This document shows, in pieces, positions 53,930 through 64,000 of a DNA stretch of 64,000 bases. Every line of letters begins with the position of its first letter. Positions within the stretch are counted from its first letter, which is position 1. A model generated the notes under the pieces. It saw only the letters and a list, made by a program, of their open reading frames with translations. It was not told where the DNA came from and ran no database searches. Source of the stretch: Muscardinus avellanarius (lineage: Eukaryota > Chordata > Mammalia > Rodentia > Gliridae); contig OY726565.1 of the NCBI GenBank assembly GCA_963383645.1, positions 40,451,944 to 40,515,943 of the forward strand, in the 5' to 3' direction. A program made the translations under genes and the position numbers.

Positions 53930-54126
53930 TGCCCGGCGTGGTGGCGCACGCTTGTAATCCCTGCGCTTTGGAGGCTGAGACAGGAGGATCACACAGGTTT
54001 GAAGCCAGCCTCAGCTACTTAGGCTCTCAGAAACTTAGTGAGACCCTGCTTCCAAATAAAGTATAAAATAGGTCTGGGAGTATAGCCCGGAGGTAGAAAG
54101 CCTCTGGGTTCTACCTCCAGTACCAC

Positions 54127-54165
<39 letters not shown>
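53930..54165 (+). mobile_element. SINE (B-type) with A36 tail
   Basis: Full dimer 'atgcccggcgtggtggcgc' to 'acctccagtaccacc'. Little diverged. Confidence 0.93.
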
Positions 54166-54174
<9 letters not shown>

Positions 54175-54288
54175 AGAGTAACCAAATTAATCCCTGTTTA
54201 TTAGGTAAGAATAAAGGAATGCAGACATTATAACTACAGAAATAAGCAAAAGAAGATGCAAGAAAAGCAAAGTCAAAATCCAGGTCAA

Positions 54289-54487
54289 GGCTGGGCGTGG
54301 TGGCGCACGCTTGTAATCCCCGTGTTTGGGAGGCTGAGACAGGAGGATTGCAAAGGTTCAAAGCCAGCCTCAGCTACTTAGTGAGGCTCTCAGAAACTTA
54401 GTGAGACCCTGTTTCCAAATAAAGTATAAAGAGGTCTGGGAGTATAGCCCAGAGGTAGAAAGCCTCTGGCTTCCACTCCTGGTACCA

Positions 54488-54528
<41 letters not shown>

Positions 54529-54530
54529 AG
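54289..54530 (+). mobile_element. SINE (B-type) with (CA)n tail
   Basis: Dimer to 54,488, then (CA)n 54,489-54,527. 'ccaggtcaa' on both sides (about 54,281 and 54,528). Confidence 0.92.
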
Positions 54531-54762
54531 GTCAATGACTGGCATTCAAAAACACCCTTAAGCTTTCCACTCCTTTTCTGAGTGTGTAGGGAGTGGGGGT
54601 GGGGGAGGACCCTCTAAATTCAACAAAAATATCCCATTGATCTAATTAACCCTACTGGCTCAATTCTGATCTTTTATTCTCACTTTTGTGTTCCACTTTT
54701 TTCTTTTTGAGAGACTTGCACAACTCCCTGGTATGTGTTTTATATGATATTCTACTCTGTTT

Positions 54763-55200
54763 AAAAAATCCTGACTAAGCCAGGCGTGGTGGTGCATGTT
54801 TGTAATCCCCGTGCTTGGGAGGTGGAGACAAGAGGATTGCTCTGGTTCAAAGCCTGCCTTGCTAGCTTAAGAGATCCTGTTTCCAATTAAAAATATAAAA
54901 TGGGTCTGGGAGTGTAGCCCGGAGGTAGAAGGGTTTCCAGGAACCCCATAACTACCAAAAAAAAAAAAAATCCTGCTTAAAGTTGGGCATGGTGGCGCAT
55001 GTTTGTAATCCCAGCACTTGGGAGCCTGAGATAGGAGCCTCCTCAGCTCGAAGCCAGCCTCAACTACTTAGTGAGGCTCTAAGCAACTTAGTGAGATCCT
55101 GTCTCCAAATAAAATACAAAAAAATAGCTCTGGGAGTATAGCCCGGAGGTAGGAAAGCCCCTGGTTCCACCCCCAGTACCACAAAAAAAAAAATAAATAA
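54763..55200 (+). mobile_element. C-type SINE with TSD and a following B-type SINE
   Basis: C-type 54,778-54,958 flanked by 'aaaaaatcctg' (54,763-54,773; about 54,965-54,975). B-type 54,982-55,196 with an AAAT tail. Confidence 0.9.
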
Positions 55201-55555
55201 ATAAAAAATTCTGCCTTTATTTCTCCATTTTCCTTAGTTTATATTGGTTTCTAGTGTCTGGATTCTTGGAATTTTTTTTATTTTTTGCTTTAATATCCCT
55301 GTAAGTCAGCTCCTGGTCTTGAATTCCCACTTCTGAGAGGACGATGAAGTACTCCTCAGAGTCACTGCTCTTTTCTAATAATAGCCTGGGCAGGTCTGTC
55401 TTTCCAGCTGGGTTAGCTGTGGGGAAGCCATGTTAGTGCAACGTGAGACTACAAGGAAAGGAACTATAGAAAAACATTAGTGCAGCTGGCATCATGGCAC
55501 ACACCTGTAATCCTAATACTTGGGGGACTGAGAGAGGAATGACCCTGGGTAGATT
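55201..55555. other. Unique sequence with SINE stub
   Basis: Mostly unassigned. A forward left-half stub lies at 55,483-55,545. Confidence 0.4.
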
Positions 55556-55559
55556 TCTG

Positions 55560-56030
55560 TGGTGTCTTATTCCAGCTGCTGCAGACAAGCTATGTTGGAC
55601 AACAGGCTCCTTCCTATTCTTCCCAGCCTACTGTTTTGAGTCCAGGTAGCTTCTTCTGCCCCATGCCATGCAAGCAGGCTGCTACCATAGCAATGAAGAT
55701 AAACTGAGTCAGATATGGCAATAAGATAAGATAAATGGACACTGAGACCCAGAAAATTACAGACCCCAGAATTTAAAGGGAAGCTAAAAGATAACATATA
55801 TCCCCTTACATAGTCACTGATTAAGCTTAGTGATGCTGGCTGTTCTTGAAAAAATAAGGAAGCATGGACTAAATATAAGACTTAGAGACTGGAGGGGGGC
55901 AGTGGTATCTTGTTTCTGGGCATCCCATCACTTTAGTGTGATGCTTTTTCTCTTGCTTTGCAATAAATCCTACTTTAACTTGCAATGACCTCTCCTAACT
56001 CATTATTTCTATATGAGCTGAGGAAAAGAG
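55560..56030 (+). mobile_element. Probable old solo LTR
   Basis: The end region carries 'gctttgcaataaatcctact' (AATAAA at 55,960) about 25 nt before a likely R/U5 edge, as in class I ERV LTRs. The upstream part is not recognised. The 76-codon minus-strand frame here has no known domain. Confidence 0.4.
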
Positions 56031-56034
56031 CCCA

Positions 56035-56430
56035 CGGGGGAGGATCACAAAGGAGGATCACATATTTAAGAGCAGCTTCAGCAGTTTAGCAGGACTCTCA
56101 TCAACTTAGCAAGAGCCTATTTAAAAAAAAAAAAAAGGGCTGAGGTTATGGCTTAGTGGTAGAATGCCCCTAGGTTCAAACTCCATTATTGGGCCAGATG
56201 TGGTGGCGCACCCTTGTAATCCCAGCGCTTGGGAGGCTGAGACAGGAGGATCGCACAGGTTCGAAGCCAGCCTCAGCTACTTAGTGAGGCTCTCAGCAAC
56301 TTAGTGAGACCCTGTTTCCAAATAAAGTATAAAATAGGTCTGGGAGTATAGCCCAGAGGTAGAAAAGCCTCTGGGTTCCACCTCCCAGGACCACAAAAAC
56401 AACAACAACAACAAACCAGTAGCAAACAAA
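56035..56430 (+). mobile_element. Old SINE followed by B-type SINE
   Basis: Diverged dimer missing its first part (56,035-56,190). B-type dimer 56,192-56,395 with (AAC)n tail. Confidence 0.85.
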
Positions 56431-56524
56431 AAAGCGAAACAATTTTTTTGAAAAAGCTAACAAACTCTTAGAATGATAATAAATTGTATAAAAATTATGC
56501 CAGGAACAATGTTAGAGCTTTATA

Positions 56525-56894
56525 TCAGTCAGGAGTAGTGGCACATACCTGTAATCCCAGTACTTGGAGGCTAAGACAAGAATCGCAGGTTCAAGATCAG
56601 CCTCAGCAACCTAGTGAGATTCTGTTTCAAAACAAAAAATAAAGCTGGGCATGGTGGAGCATGCTGTTATCCCAGTATTTGGGAGGCTGAAACAGGAGGA
56701 TAGCAGGTTTGAGGACAGCCTCAGAAAGTAATGAGCTTCTCATTACCTAGAGAAATAGGACTTGGGGTGTATCTAGGAGGTAGAATACCCCTGAGTTCAA
56801 TCCCCAGTGCCACAAAACAAAACAAAATAAATAAACAAAATAAAAAGGGATGGGGCATAGCTTGGAGGTAGAATGCCCTTGAATTCAATCTATA

Positions 56895-56947
<53 letters not shown>

Positions 56948-57222
56948 TTGTATCAATGTTGCTCTAAGGGCAAATGGCCCTTCATAAGCCCCTTCAAATA
57001 TTTCACTCCTGAGCTAAGGCATGGTGGTACACACCTGTACTTCCAGTACTTGGGAGGCTAAAACAGGAGGGTGTCAGGTTCAGTGCAATTTAGCCAGGCT
57101 TTCAGCACCCTAACAAGAAACTATTTCCAAATAAAAAGTAAAAATAGGGCCGGGGGGTATAGCTTGGTGGTAAAATGCCCCTCGGTTCAATCACCAACAC
57201 CATTAAAAAAAAAAAAAAAGAT
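56525..57222 (+). mobile_element. Group of forward SINEs with (CA)n
   Basis: Left half 56,525-56,640; dimer 56,643-56,835 with its left half cut; ID half 56,848-56,897 leading into (CA)n (56,898-56,942); dimer 57,013-57,220. Confidence 0.83.
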
Positions 57223-57625
57223 TCACTCTCATTAAGATCATTTGATAGGAAAAGAGAATGGTTAGGCAATCCCAAGATATAAAAAAAAATCTCATTCAAA
57301 GTCACTAGACTTCACTGGTAGTCACATAGGTGAGGAGACTGCACTTTCCTAGAACAAGTATTTTTTTTTAATAAACAAACTAAATACAAATTCAGCTTTT
57401 GTATGTATGAGGCACTTTATATGTATTATCCCATCTTTTCCTAACAACAACCACTGAGGGAGCTAGAATCATTTATACAAGGCCATATGTGGATGGAGAA
57501 GGGTTTGAATTGAGTGCTTTATGACTGCAGAGCCCATGATTTCCACCACTGTACTATTTTTCTCAACCTTGCTTGTTCATAAGAGACTTTCAGAAATGCA
57601 GATTTCTAGGGCTTTTTTTCTTTTT
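57223..57625. other. Unique sequence
   Basis: About 400 bp, AT-rich, no gene or repeat recognised. Confidence 0.4.
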
Positions 57626-57629
57626 TCTT

Positions 57630-58015
57630 TTTTTGTATACTGGAGATTGGATAGTTCATCTCCAAGCTATACCCTACAGCTGCCTTCTTCTTCTCCTTCT
57701 CCTTCTCCTTCTCCTTCTCCTTCTCCTTCTCCTTCTCCTTCTCCTTCTCCTTCTCCTTCTCCTTCTCCTTCTCCTTCTTCTTCTTCTTCTTCTTCTTCTT
57801 CTTCTTCTTCTTCTTCAACCGTAGACTGAACCCAGGGGCATTCACCTCTAAGCTATACCCTAGCCCCATTTTTTATTCTTTATTATTTTGAAAAAGGGTC
57901 TTAATAAGTTGCGGAGGGCCTCACTAAGTAGCTGAGGCTGGCTGTGCACCTATGATCCTCCTGTCTCAGCCTCCCAGGTACTGGGATTAGAAGAGTGCAT
58001 CACTATGCCTGGCTT
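57630..58015 (-). mobile_element. Inverted SINE with (CTTCTC)n/(CTT)n tract
   Basis: ID end 57,640-57,682, the microsatellite 57,684-57,816, another ID end 57,818-57,866 and a left half 57,870-58,015. Confidence 0.88.
57684..57816 (+). repeat. (CTTCTC)n then (CTT)n polypyrimidine tract
   Basis: About 95 bp of CTTCTC hexamers followed by about 40 bp of CTT triplets, pure pyrimidine. Codon-like frames over it are artefacts. Confidence 0.97.
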
Positions 58016-58019
58016 TTTT

Positions 58020-58410
58020 GTTTATTTTATTTTATTTTATTTTATTTTATTTTATTTTATTTTTTGTGATGCTGGGGATTGAACTCAGGGGCAGTCTACT
58101 TCCAAGTTACACCCTCCAGCCTGATTTTTTATTCTTTATTTTGAAACAGGGTCTCACTAAGTTGCAGAGGGCCTCTCTAAGTAGCTGAGGTTGGCCGCAA
58201 ACCTAGATTCTCCTGTCTCAGCCTCCCAAGTACTGGAAATAAAAGCATGTGCCACTACGCCCAGCTGTTTTGTTTCATTTTTTATAAACAAGGTCTTGGT
58301 AGGTTGCTAAGAGTCTTGCTACTTGCTGAGGCTGTCCTCAAACCTATAATCATCCCGTTTCAGCTTCCTAAATACTAGGATTATAGCTGTGCACCATCAT
58401 GCCTGGCTGT
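58020..58410 (-). mobile_element. Inverted A-type SINE with (TTTTA)n, then a left half
   Basis: (TTTTA)n 58,022-58,063, dimer 58,064-58,266, older left half 58,267-58,408. Confidence 0.9.
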
Positions 58411-58484
58411 AGTTTATTCTTGAGATTCTTGGTTAGTGGGTTGGGCTGAAATCCCTGGAATGTTTAATTAATTAACTAATTAAT

Positions 58485-58680
58485 TAACTTATTTATTTTT
58501 GTGGTGCTGAGGATTGAACTCCGGGGTACTCTATCTCTGAGCTACACCTACCAGACCGATTTTATTTCTTATTTTGAAACAGAGTCTTTCTGAGTTCTGA
58601 GGCTGTCCTTAAACCTGCAATCCTCCTGTCTTGGCCTTTCAAGTTCTGGAATTACAGGCATGTGCTACCACACTCAGCTT
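58485..58680 (-). mobile_element. Older inverted SINE
   Basis: 'gtggtgctgaggattgaact' to 'ctaccacactcagctt'; several deletions. Preceded by (TTAA)n-like sequence. Confidence 0.83.
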
Positions 58681-58930
58681 GAAATGTTTATTTTTATCCA
58701 GAGACTTAGCTGAGTGTAGCTAGTAGATGAATTTTAGGAGACACTACCCTATACCATACTGCCTCTGTAAAGCTAGGTAATGAAAATAAGCTTTTCCTTA
58801 CCTCCAAATTCCTAATGCTTAGGAATCCTAAGTTTTGATTCTGAAGAAGTAAAACCAAACCCAAGCACATTATTTTATAATGAGAGGCAAAAGTTTTTTT
58901 ATTTTTATTTTTTATTTTTTTTAATCCAGA

Positions 58931-59308
58931 AACAAGAGCTTTGCACACACTTGTAATCCCAGCATTCGTGAGGCTGAGACAGGAGGATTGCAGTTTGCAG
59001 ACAGCCTCAGCTACTTAGTGAGGCCCTTTGCAACTCAGTGAGACCCTGTTTCAAAAAATAAAGAATAAACTGGGCGTGGTGATGCATGCTTGTAATCCCA
59101 GTACTTGGAAGGCTGAGACAGGAGGATCACACAGGTTTGAGGCCAGCCTCAGTTACTTAGTGAGGCTATCAGCAACTTAGTGAGACCCCATTTCCAAATA
59201 AAATATAAAATAGGTCGGGGATGTAGTCCAGAGGTAGAGGCCCCTGGGTTCCATCCTCAGGACCACACACACCCAATAAAGAAGAAACAAAGAATAAAAA
59301 ATAGGGCT
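58931..59308 (+). mobile_element. A-type SINE with nested B-type SINE
   Basis: Host left half 58,940-59,068, nested dimer 59,069-59,275, host linker and ID start 59,288-59,308. The host ID half resumes at 61,479 beyond composite E. Confidence 0.87.
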
Positions 59309-61491
59309 GGGGGTGCTGGGGCCAGCGAGGCCAGCATCGGAGCCTGCCGTGAGGCAAGGCCGGTACTGGGGCCTCCGAGGCCAGGATAAGAGCCTGCCGA
59401 GGGGTAAGGCTGGTGCCGGGGCCAGTGGCCGGCATCAGAGCCTTCCGTGAGGCAAGGCCACTACTGAGGCCTTCGAGGCTGAGATCGGAGCCTGCCGAGG
59501 GGTTAGGCCAGTGCTGGGGCCAGCGAGGCCGGGATTGGAGCCTGCCAAGGGGTTAGGCCGGTACTGGGGCCAGCAAGGCCGGCACCGGAGCCTTCCGTGA
59601 GGCAAGGCCACTACTGAGGACTCTGAGGCTGAGATTAGAGCCTGCTGTGAGGCAAGGCCGGTGCTGGGGCCTCCAAGGCCGGGATTGGAGCCTGCCGAGG
59701 GATTAGGCCGGTGCTGGGGCCAGCAAGACGGGCACTAGAGCCTGCTGTGAGGCAAGGTCAGTACTGGGGCCTCCGAGGCTGGGATTGGAGCTTGCCGAGG
59801 GGTTAGGCCGGTGCTGGGGCCAGCGAGGCTGGCACCGGAGCCTGCCATAAGGCAAGGCCGGTGCTGGGGCTTCCGAGGCCAGGATAAGAGCCCGCCGAGG
59901 GGTTAGGCCGGTGCTGGGGCCAGCAGCCAGCATCAGAGCCTTCCATCAGGCAAGGCCACTACAGAGACCTCCAAGGCCAGGATCAGAGCCTGCCGAGGGG
60001 TTAGGCCGGTGCTGGGGCCAGTGAGGCTGGCACCGGAGCCTGCCGTGAGGCAAGGCCAGTGCTGGGGCCTCTGAGGCTGGGATTGGAGCCTGCCGAGGGG
60101 TTAGACTGGTGCTGGGGCCTCCGAGGCTGGGATCGGAGCCTGCAGAGGGGTTAGGCCGGTGCCGGGGCCAGCGAGGCTGGCATTGGAGCCTGCCGTGAGG
60201 CAAGGCTGGTACTGGGGCCTCCGAGGCCAGGATAAGAACCTGCCGAGGGGTAAGGCTGGTGCCGGGGCCATTGGCCGGCATCAGAGTCTTCTGTGAGGCA
60301 AGGCCGCTACAGAGGCCTCCAAGGCCAGGATCAGAGCCTGCCGAGGGGTTAGGCCAGTGCTGGGGCCAGCGAGGCCGGCATCGGAGCCTGCCATGAGGCA
60401 AGGCCGGTGCTGGGGCCTCCAAGGCCAGGATAAGAGCCCGCCGAGGGGTTAGGCTGGTTCCCCGGGCCAATGGCTGGCATCGAAGCCTGCCGTGAGGCAA
60501 GGCTGCTACTGAGGCCTCCGAGGCCAGATCGGAACCTACCGAGGGGTTAGACCAGGGCTGGGGCTAACGAGGCCGTCATCGGAGCCTGTCGTGAGGCAAG
60601 GCCGGTACTGGGGCCTCCAAGGCCGGGATCGGAGCCTGCTGAGGGGTTAGGCAGATGCTAGGGCCAACGGCCGGCATCGGAGCCTGATAGGAGGCAAGGC
60701 CACTACTGGGGCCTTCGAGGCTGGGATTGGAGCCTGCCGTGAGGCTAGGTTGGTGCTGGGGCCTCCGAGGCCGGGATCGGAATCCTGCTGAGGGGTTAGG
60801 CCGGTGCCGGGGCCATTGGCCGGCATCGGAGCCTGCCGTGAGGCAAGGCCACTACTGCGGCCTCCAAGGCCGGGATCGAAGCTAGCTGAGGGGTTAGGCC
60901 GGTGTCGGGGCCAGTGAGACCAGAATCGGGGCCTCCCATGAGGCAAGGCCGCTGCTTGAGCCAGCAAGGCCTGGATCAGTCTACCGGGTAGCCTGGCCAC
61001 TACTGGGGCCGTCAAAAGTGTGATCGGTACTTGCAACGCGGCATGCACAGAGAAATATCGCATAAAATATAAATCAGACACTTCCCCTAATCAGCAATAA
61101 CTAGGAAGAAAGGGGCAACAGGAAGAGGTTGAGCTATAGAAAGGGCCCTATAGTGAAGCAACTAATGTGACCAATCAGAGGGTATGAAATAGTGGAGGAT
61201 GGAGCCTCTTTAAAACGCAGGAGGCACATAAACAAATGTATCAAAGTTAATCACCAAAGAAGCATGGGATCGAGGGATGGTGAGGGAATGGGATGGGTGC
61301 TGGATGAGGGCTAATGGATGATGTGTGCTTGTATATCCTCTCAAGGCTTGTACTCCAATGTGATTGATATATGACTACAATGCACCAATTTAAAATAAAT
61401 AAATAAATAAATAAAAAATTTTAAAAAAGAAATATTGTAAAGATAAAAATTATCTTTCTGACCCCCCCCCCCCAAAAAAAAAAATAGGGCT
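59296..61491 (+). mobile_element. Composite VNTR retroposon, copy E
   Basis: Body 59,309-61,478 inside a SINE, flanked by 'aaaaaatagggct' (59,296-59,308; 61,479-61,491). 5'-truncated in the VNTR (59,309-61,020, about 34 units). Then the family 3' segment (61,025-61,235), the L1 3'UTR-like tail (61,236-61,395) with (AAAT)n, and about 60 bp of extra sequence ending in C13A11. Host SINE sequence resumes after the second repeat, which supports the boundaries. Confidence 0.87.
59309..61020 (+). repeat. VNTR with alternating 50-bp units (copy E)
   Basis: Longest array in the window. Mostly regular alternation of the 'gaggggttagg' and 'tgaggcaagg' unit types, with a few doublets of one type and short deletions. 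Confidence 0.94.
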
Positions 61492-61540
61492 TGGAGTGTT
61501 GCTCAGAGATAGAATGCCCCTGGGTTCCATCCCCAGTATG

Positions 61541-61576
<36 letters not shown>
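61479..61576 (+). mobile_element. ID half of the host SINE with A38 tail
   Basis: 'tagggcttggagtgttgctc' to 'ccatccccagtatggc', then poly(A). Completes the dimer begun at 58,931. Confidence 0.87.
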
Positions 61577-61577
<1 letters not shown>

Positions 61578-62184
61578 CCAACATTTAGTTCTAACCCTTT
61601 TTTCCACATATAATCAGGTGTCCTTCCTTGAACATAAGCTGCCATCCTTTTTCTCCTGTGTCTTTCAGTCAAGCAAGAGTGAGCCATATTTCTGGTCCAC
61701 GTTCTTACTTCTTCATTCTTCAGCCCATTCCAGCTTGCCTTCTGTTTTATTCCACCATAAAAACTGTGCACAGCTCCAATAACTTCCTGGTTGGAGTCAC
61801 ATCCCCGCTTACCTAAACTGACGTTCCTAGAACAAGTCTTAATTCCATTTATTTGAACATTGCTTAAGCATTTCATCAGGAATGCTCATTTTTTTCTCCC
61901 CCCAGAAAGAGGTTGTCAATTACATCAAGTAGAAAGTTCTGTTCCAGACCAAGTGTGGAAAATTTTTTGCTAGTGCAATGCCAGCTGATTTTGAAAAGCA
62001 AGAGATAATATGTGCAGTCCAAAGAAATAATGAGCTGAAAGCCAAAACAGACATCTGGAAGCAGAGAGGTTGGCCAGATGGGATAGAGTCCAGAAGAAGA
62101 GTGAATAATGGGCGGGAAAGACAACAGAGAGCTATGTCTGACTAAACTCTTCCAGCCCAGGAGGACAGAGGCTTGGTGTTTTTG
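61577..62184. other. Unassigned unique sequence
   Basis: About 600 bp. Minus-strand frames of 115-151 codons cross it, helped by SINE sequence at one side. I recognise no domain. An old retroviral or gene-derived fragment cannot be excluded. Confidence 0.35.
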
Positions 62185-62610
62185 TTTGCTTATTTTTGAA
62201 CTGGAGGTTGAACTTAGAGGCATGTTATCTCCAAGCTATATTCCCAGCCATATTTTATTTTTCATTTTGAAACAGGGTCCCACTATGTTTGAATCTGCGA
62301 TTCTCCTTTCTCAGCCTCCCAAGTACTGGGATTACAGGCATATACCCCCCTCTCTTGGTGAGGCTTGGGGTTCATAAAATGAATGAAAATCCAGGCGTGG
62401 TGGAGCACACTTGTAATCACAGTGCTTGGGAGGCTGAGACAGGAGGATTACAGTTTCAAAGCCAGACTTAGCAACTTAGTGAGGCTCTTAGCAACCTAGT
62501 GAGATCCTGTTTCCAAATATGAAATAAAATCAGGCTGAGGGTGTAGCTCAGAGGCAGAGGTAGAATGCCTTTGAGTTCAATCCCCCAGTACTACACACAC
62601 GACATAACAC
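62185..62610. mobile_element. Inverted SINE then forward SINE
   Basis: Inverted, shortened dimer 62,190-62,360; forward dimer 62,392-62,598. They face each other about 30 bp apart. Confidence 0.85.
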
Positions 62611-62764
62611 ACAAAATAAATCAATCAATGATAAGAAATAGAATAAATGAAAACAGAGATGTTTGTATGATGATCTCCCTGTAGACCTTAATATACGTAA
62701 TTGGGAAGTTATAACTAAAATAATTTTAATCTCACTTCATTTTACCTAGGTATTTCAGAAGAAT

Positions 62765-62964
62765 TATTATTTTTTTGAGGTACTTAGGATTGAACTACAT
62801 CTGAGCTACACTCCCAACCCCATTTTTTATTCTTTATTTTGAAACAAGGTCTCATTAAGTTGCAGAGGGCCTCACTAAGTAGCTGAGGCTAGCCACGAAC
62901 CTGTGATCTTCTTGTCTCAGCCTCCCAAGTACTGGGATTATAAGTGTGTGTCATCATGCCTGGC

Positions 62965-63012
<48 letters not shown>

Positions 63013-63200
63013 TGGGGATGTAACCCAGAGGTATTTGACCTCCGAGCTACCTCCCCTGCTCTATTTTTTATTCTTTATTTTGAAACAAGGTCTCGTTAAG
63101 TTGCCTCACTAAGTAGCTGAGGCTGTCTGCAAACCATGATCCTCTGGTCTCAGCTTCCCGAATGCTGGGATTACAAATGTGTGCCACCACACCCAGCTTC
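62765..63200 (-). mobile_element. Two inverted SINEs with (TG)n between
   Basis: First dimer 62,770-62,964; (TG)n 62,966-63,011 at the tail of the second dimer (63,012-63,198). Confidence 0.9.
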
Positions 63201-63224
63201 ATGTCTGGTTTTTTCAGGAGAATT

Positions 63225-63550
63225 TTTTTGTTTGTTTGTTTTGGCGATACTGGGAATAAAATTTAGGGGCATTGTACCTCTGAGGTACACCCCCATCACA
63301 ATTTTTTAATCTTTTTATTTTTTATTTTTATTTTTATTTTTTTTTGCGGGGCTGGGGCTGGAACCCAGGGGCATTTGACCTCTGAGCTACACCCCCTGCC
63401 CTATTTAAAAAATATTTTTATTTTGTAACAGGATCTCACTAAGTTGCAGAGAGCCTCACTAAGTAGCTGAGGCTGTCTTGGAACCATGATCCTCTGGTCT
63501 CAGCCTCCTGAATGAGGGGATTACAAGCATGCACCACTGCACCAGGCTCA
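63225..63550 (-). mobile_element. Inverted ID half and A-type SINE
   Basis: ID half 63,243-63,305 with T-rich linker; A-type dimer 63,343-63,548. Confidence 0.87.
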
Positions 63551-63563
63551 GGAGAAGTTTTTA

Positions 63564-63795
63564 AAAAGTTAACATTTTAATTTTTTTTTTTTTTTTGGTG
63601 ATACTGGGGTTCCTGGAAACCCTTCTACCTCCGGGCTACACTCCCAGACCTAGTTTTTATAGTTTTATTTGGAAACAGGGTCTCTTAAACCAGCAAGGCT
63701 GGCTTTGAACCTGCACGATCCTCCCGTCTCCGCCTCCCAAGTGCTGAGATTACAAGCATGTGCCACCACGCCCGGTTTAAGAAGGTTAACATTTT
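63564..63795 (-). mobile_element. C-type SINE, inverted, with TSD
   Basis: Dimer 63,580-63,776; 'gttaacatttt' on both sides (about 63,568-63,578 and 63,785-63,795). Confidence 0.92.
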
Positions 63796-64000
63796 TATAA
63801 TCCAGAAAAATATTCTCTTGAGTGACTCTATCTGATCTTGCTCTTCCAATTCAATGATCTAACACAAGCTGGAATCCTAAATAACACTAGTTTAGATTTA
63901 AAGTCTTGTAGCTACTTTATCAAGCTAAATTGAATGTAGCCAAGACTGAATTTCTCTCCTTCAACATAAAATGATGAATAACCCACTACTTCAAATGTTT
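63796..64000. other. Unique sequence to window end
   Basis: About 200 bp, AT-rich, nothing recognised. Confidence 0.4.

Overview
This is mammalian nuclear DNA, almost certainly from a sciuromorph-type rodent (squirrel, mountain beaver or dormouse relatives; I cannot resolve which). The sign is a very dense, still-young dimeric SINE with a 7SL/B1-like left half (RNA polymerase III B-box-like motif 'ggttcgaagcc') and a tRNA-Ala/ID-like right half ('gctggggatgtagctcagaggtagaatgcccc'). I label three subfamilies by linker and right half. A-type has 'caaaataaagaataaaaaa' followed by 'gggctgggggtgtag'. B-type has 'ccaaataaaatataaaa' followed by 'taggtctgggagtatag'. C-type is B-like, with 'ttccaggaacccc' in the right half. 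About 100 copies, often nested in one another, make up most of the window.

Left third (1-24 kb). A 5'-truncated L1 opens the window. A dead gammaretrovirus-like provirus on the minus strand follows. It can be traced in collinear order gag (20.5-19.5 kb), protease (19.4-16.3 kb), reverse transcriptase (15.95-6.9 kb), RNase H (6.5-5.1 kb) and integrase (5.1-4.3 kb). Later insertions have cut it into pieces: SINEs, a half-LINE (HAL1-like: L1 5' end, intact ORF1, no ORF2, L1 3' end; 16,376-19,170 with a 17-bp target-site duplication), and large GC-rich composite retroposons.

The most unusual content is that composite family, seen at five places (about 10.2-13.0, 13.0-15.9, 42.45-43.97, 52.5-53.5 and 59.3-61.5 kb). 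Putting the copies together gives this order: modules starting with a 'GATGGCGG'-type motif, 120-bp GC-rich tandem repeats, an A-rich spacer, more GATGGCGG modules, a VNTR of 50-bp units in which two unit types alternate, and a tail homologous to the local L1 3'UTR with poly(A). Target-site duplications show L1-type insertion, and two copies look as if they carry 3'-transduced flank. The design parallels the hominoid SVA/LAVA elements but has no Alu or SVA sequence, so it looks like an independently evolved SVA-like family.

Middle (37-39.6 kb). The one functional locus I can identify is SNHG5 on the minus strand: six small exons with good splice sites, SNORD50A and SNORD50B in its last two introns, a TATA box and a TOP-type start, next to a CpG island. 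This suggests synteny with the mammalian SYNCRIP-SNHG5 interval.

Right half (40-64 kb). SINE nests, microsatellites growing from SINE tails, old LTR-like blocks, a probable second ERV fragment, and a processed RPL31 pseudogene (minus strand, about 51.16-51.70 kb) split by a SINE. Apart from SNHG5 and its two snoRNAs I see no functional gene. The only long conserved reading frame is the L1-type ORF1 in the HAL1-like element. Other open frames are repeat artefacts.
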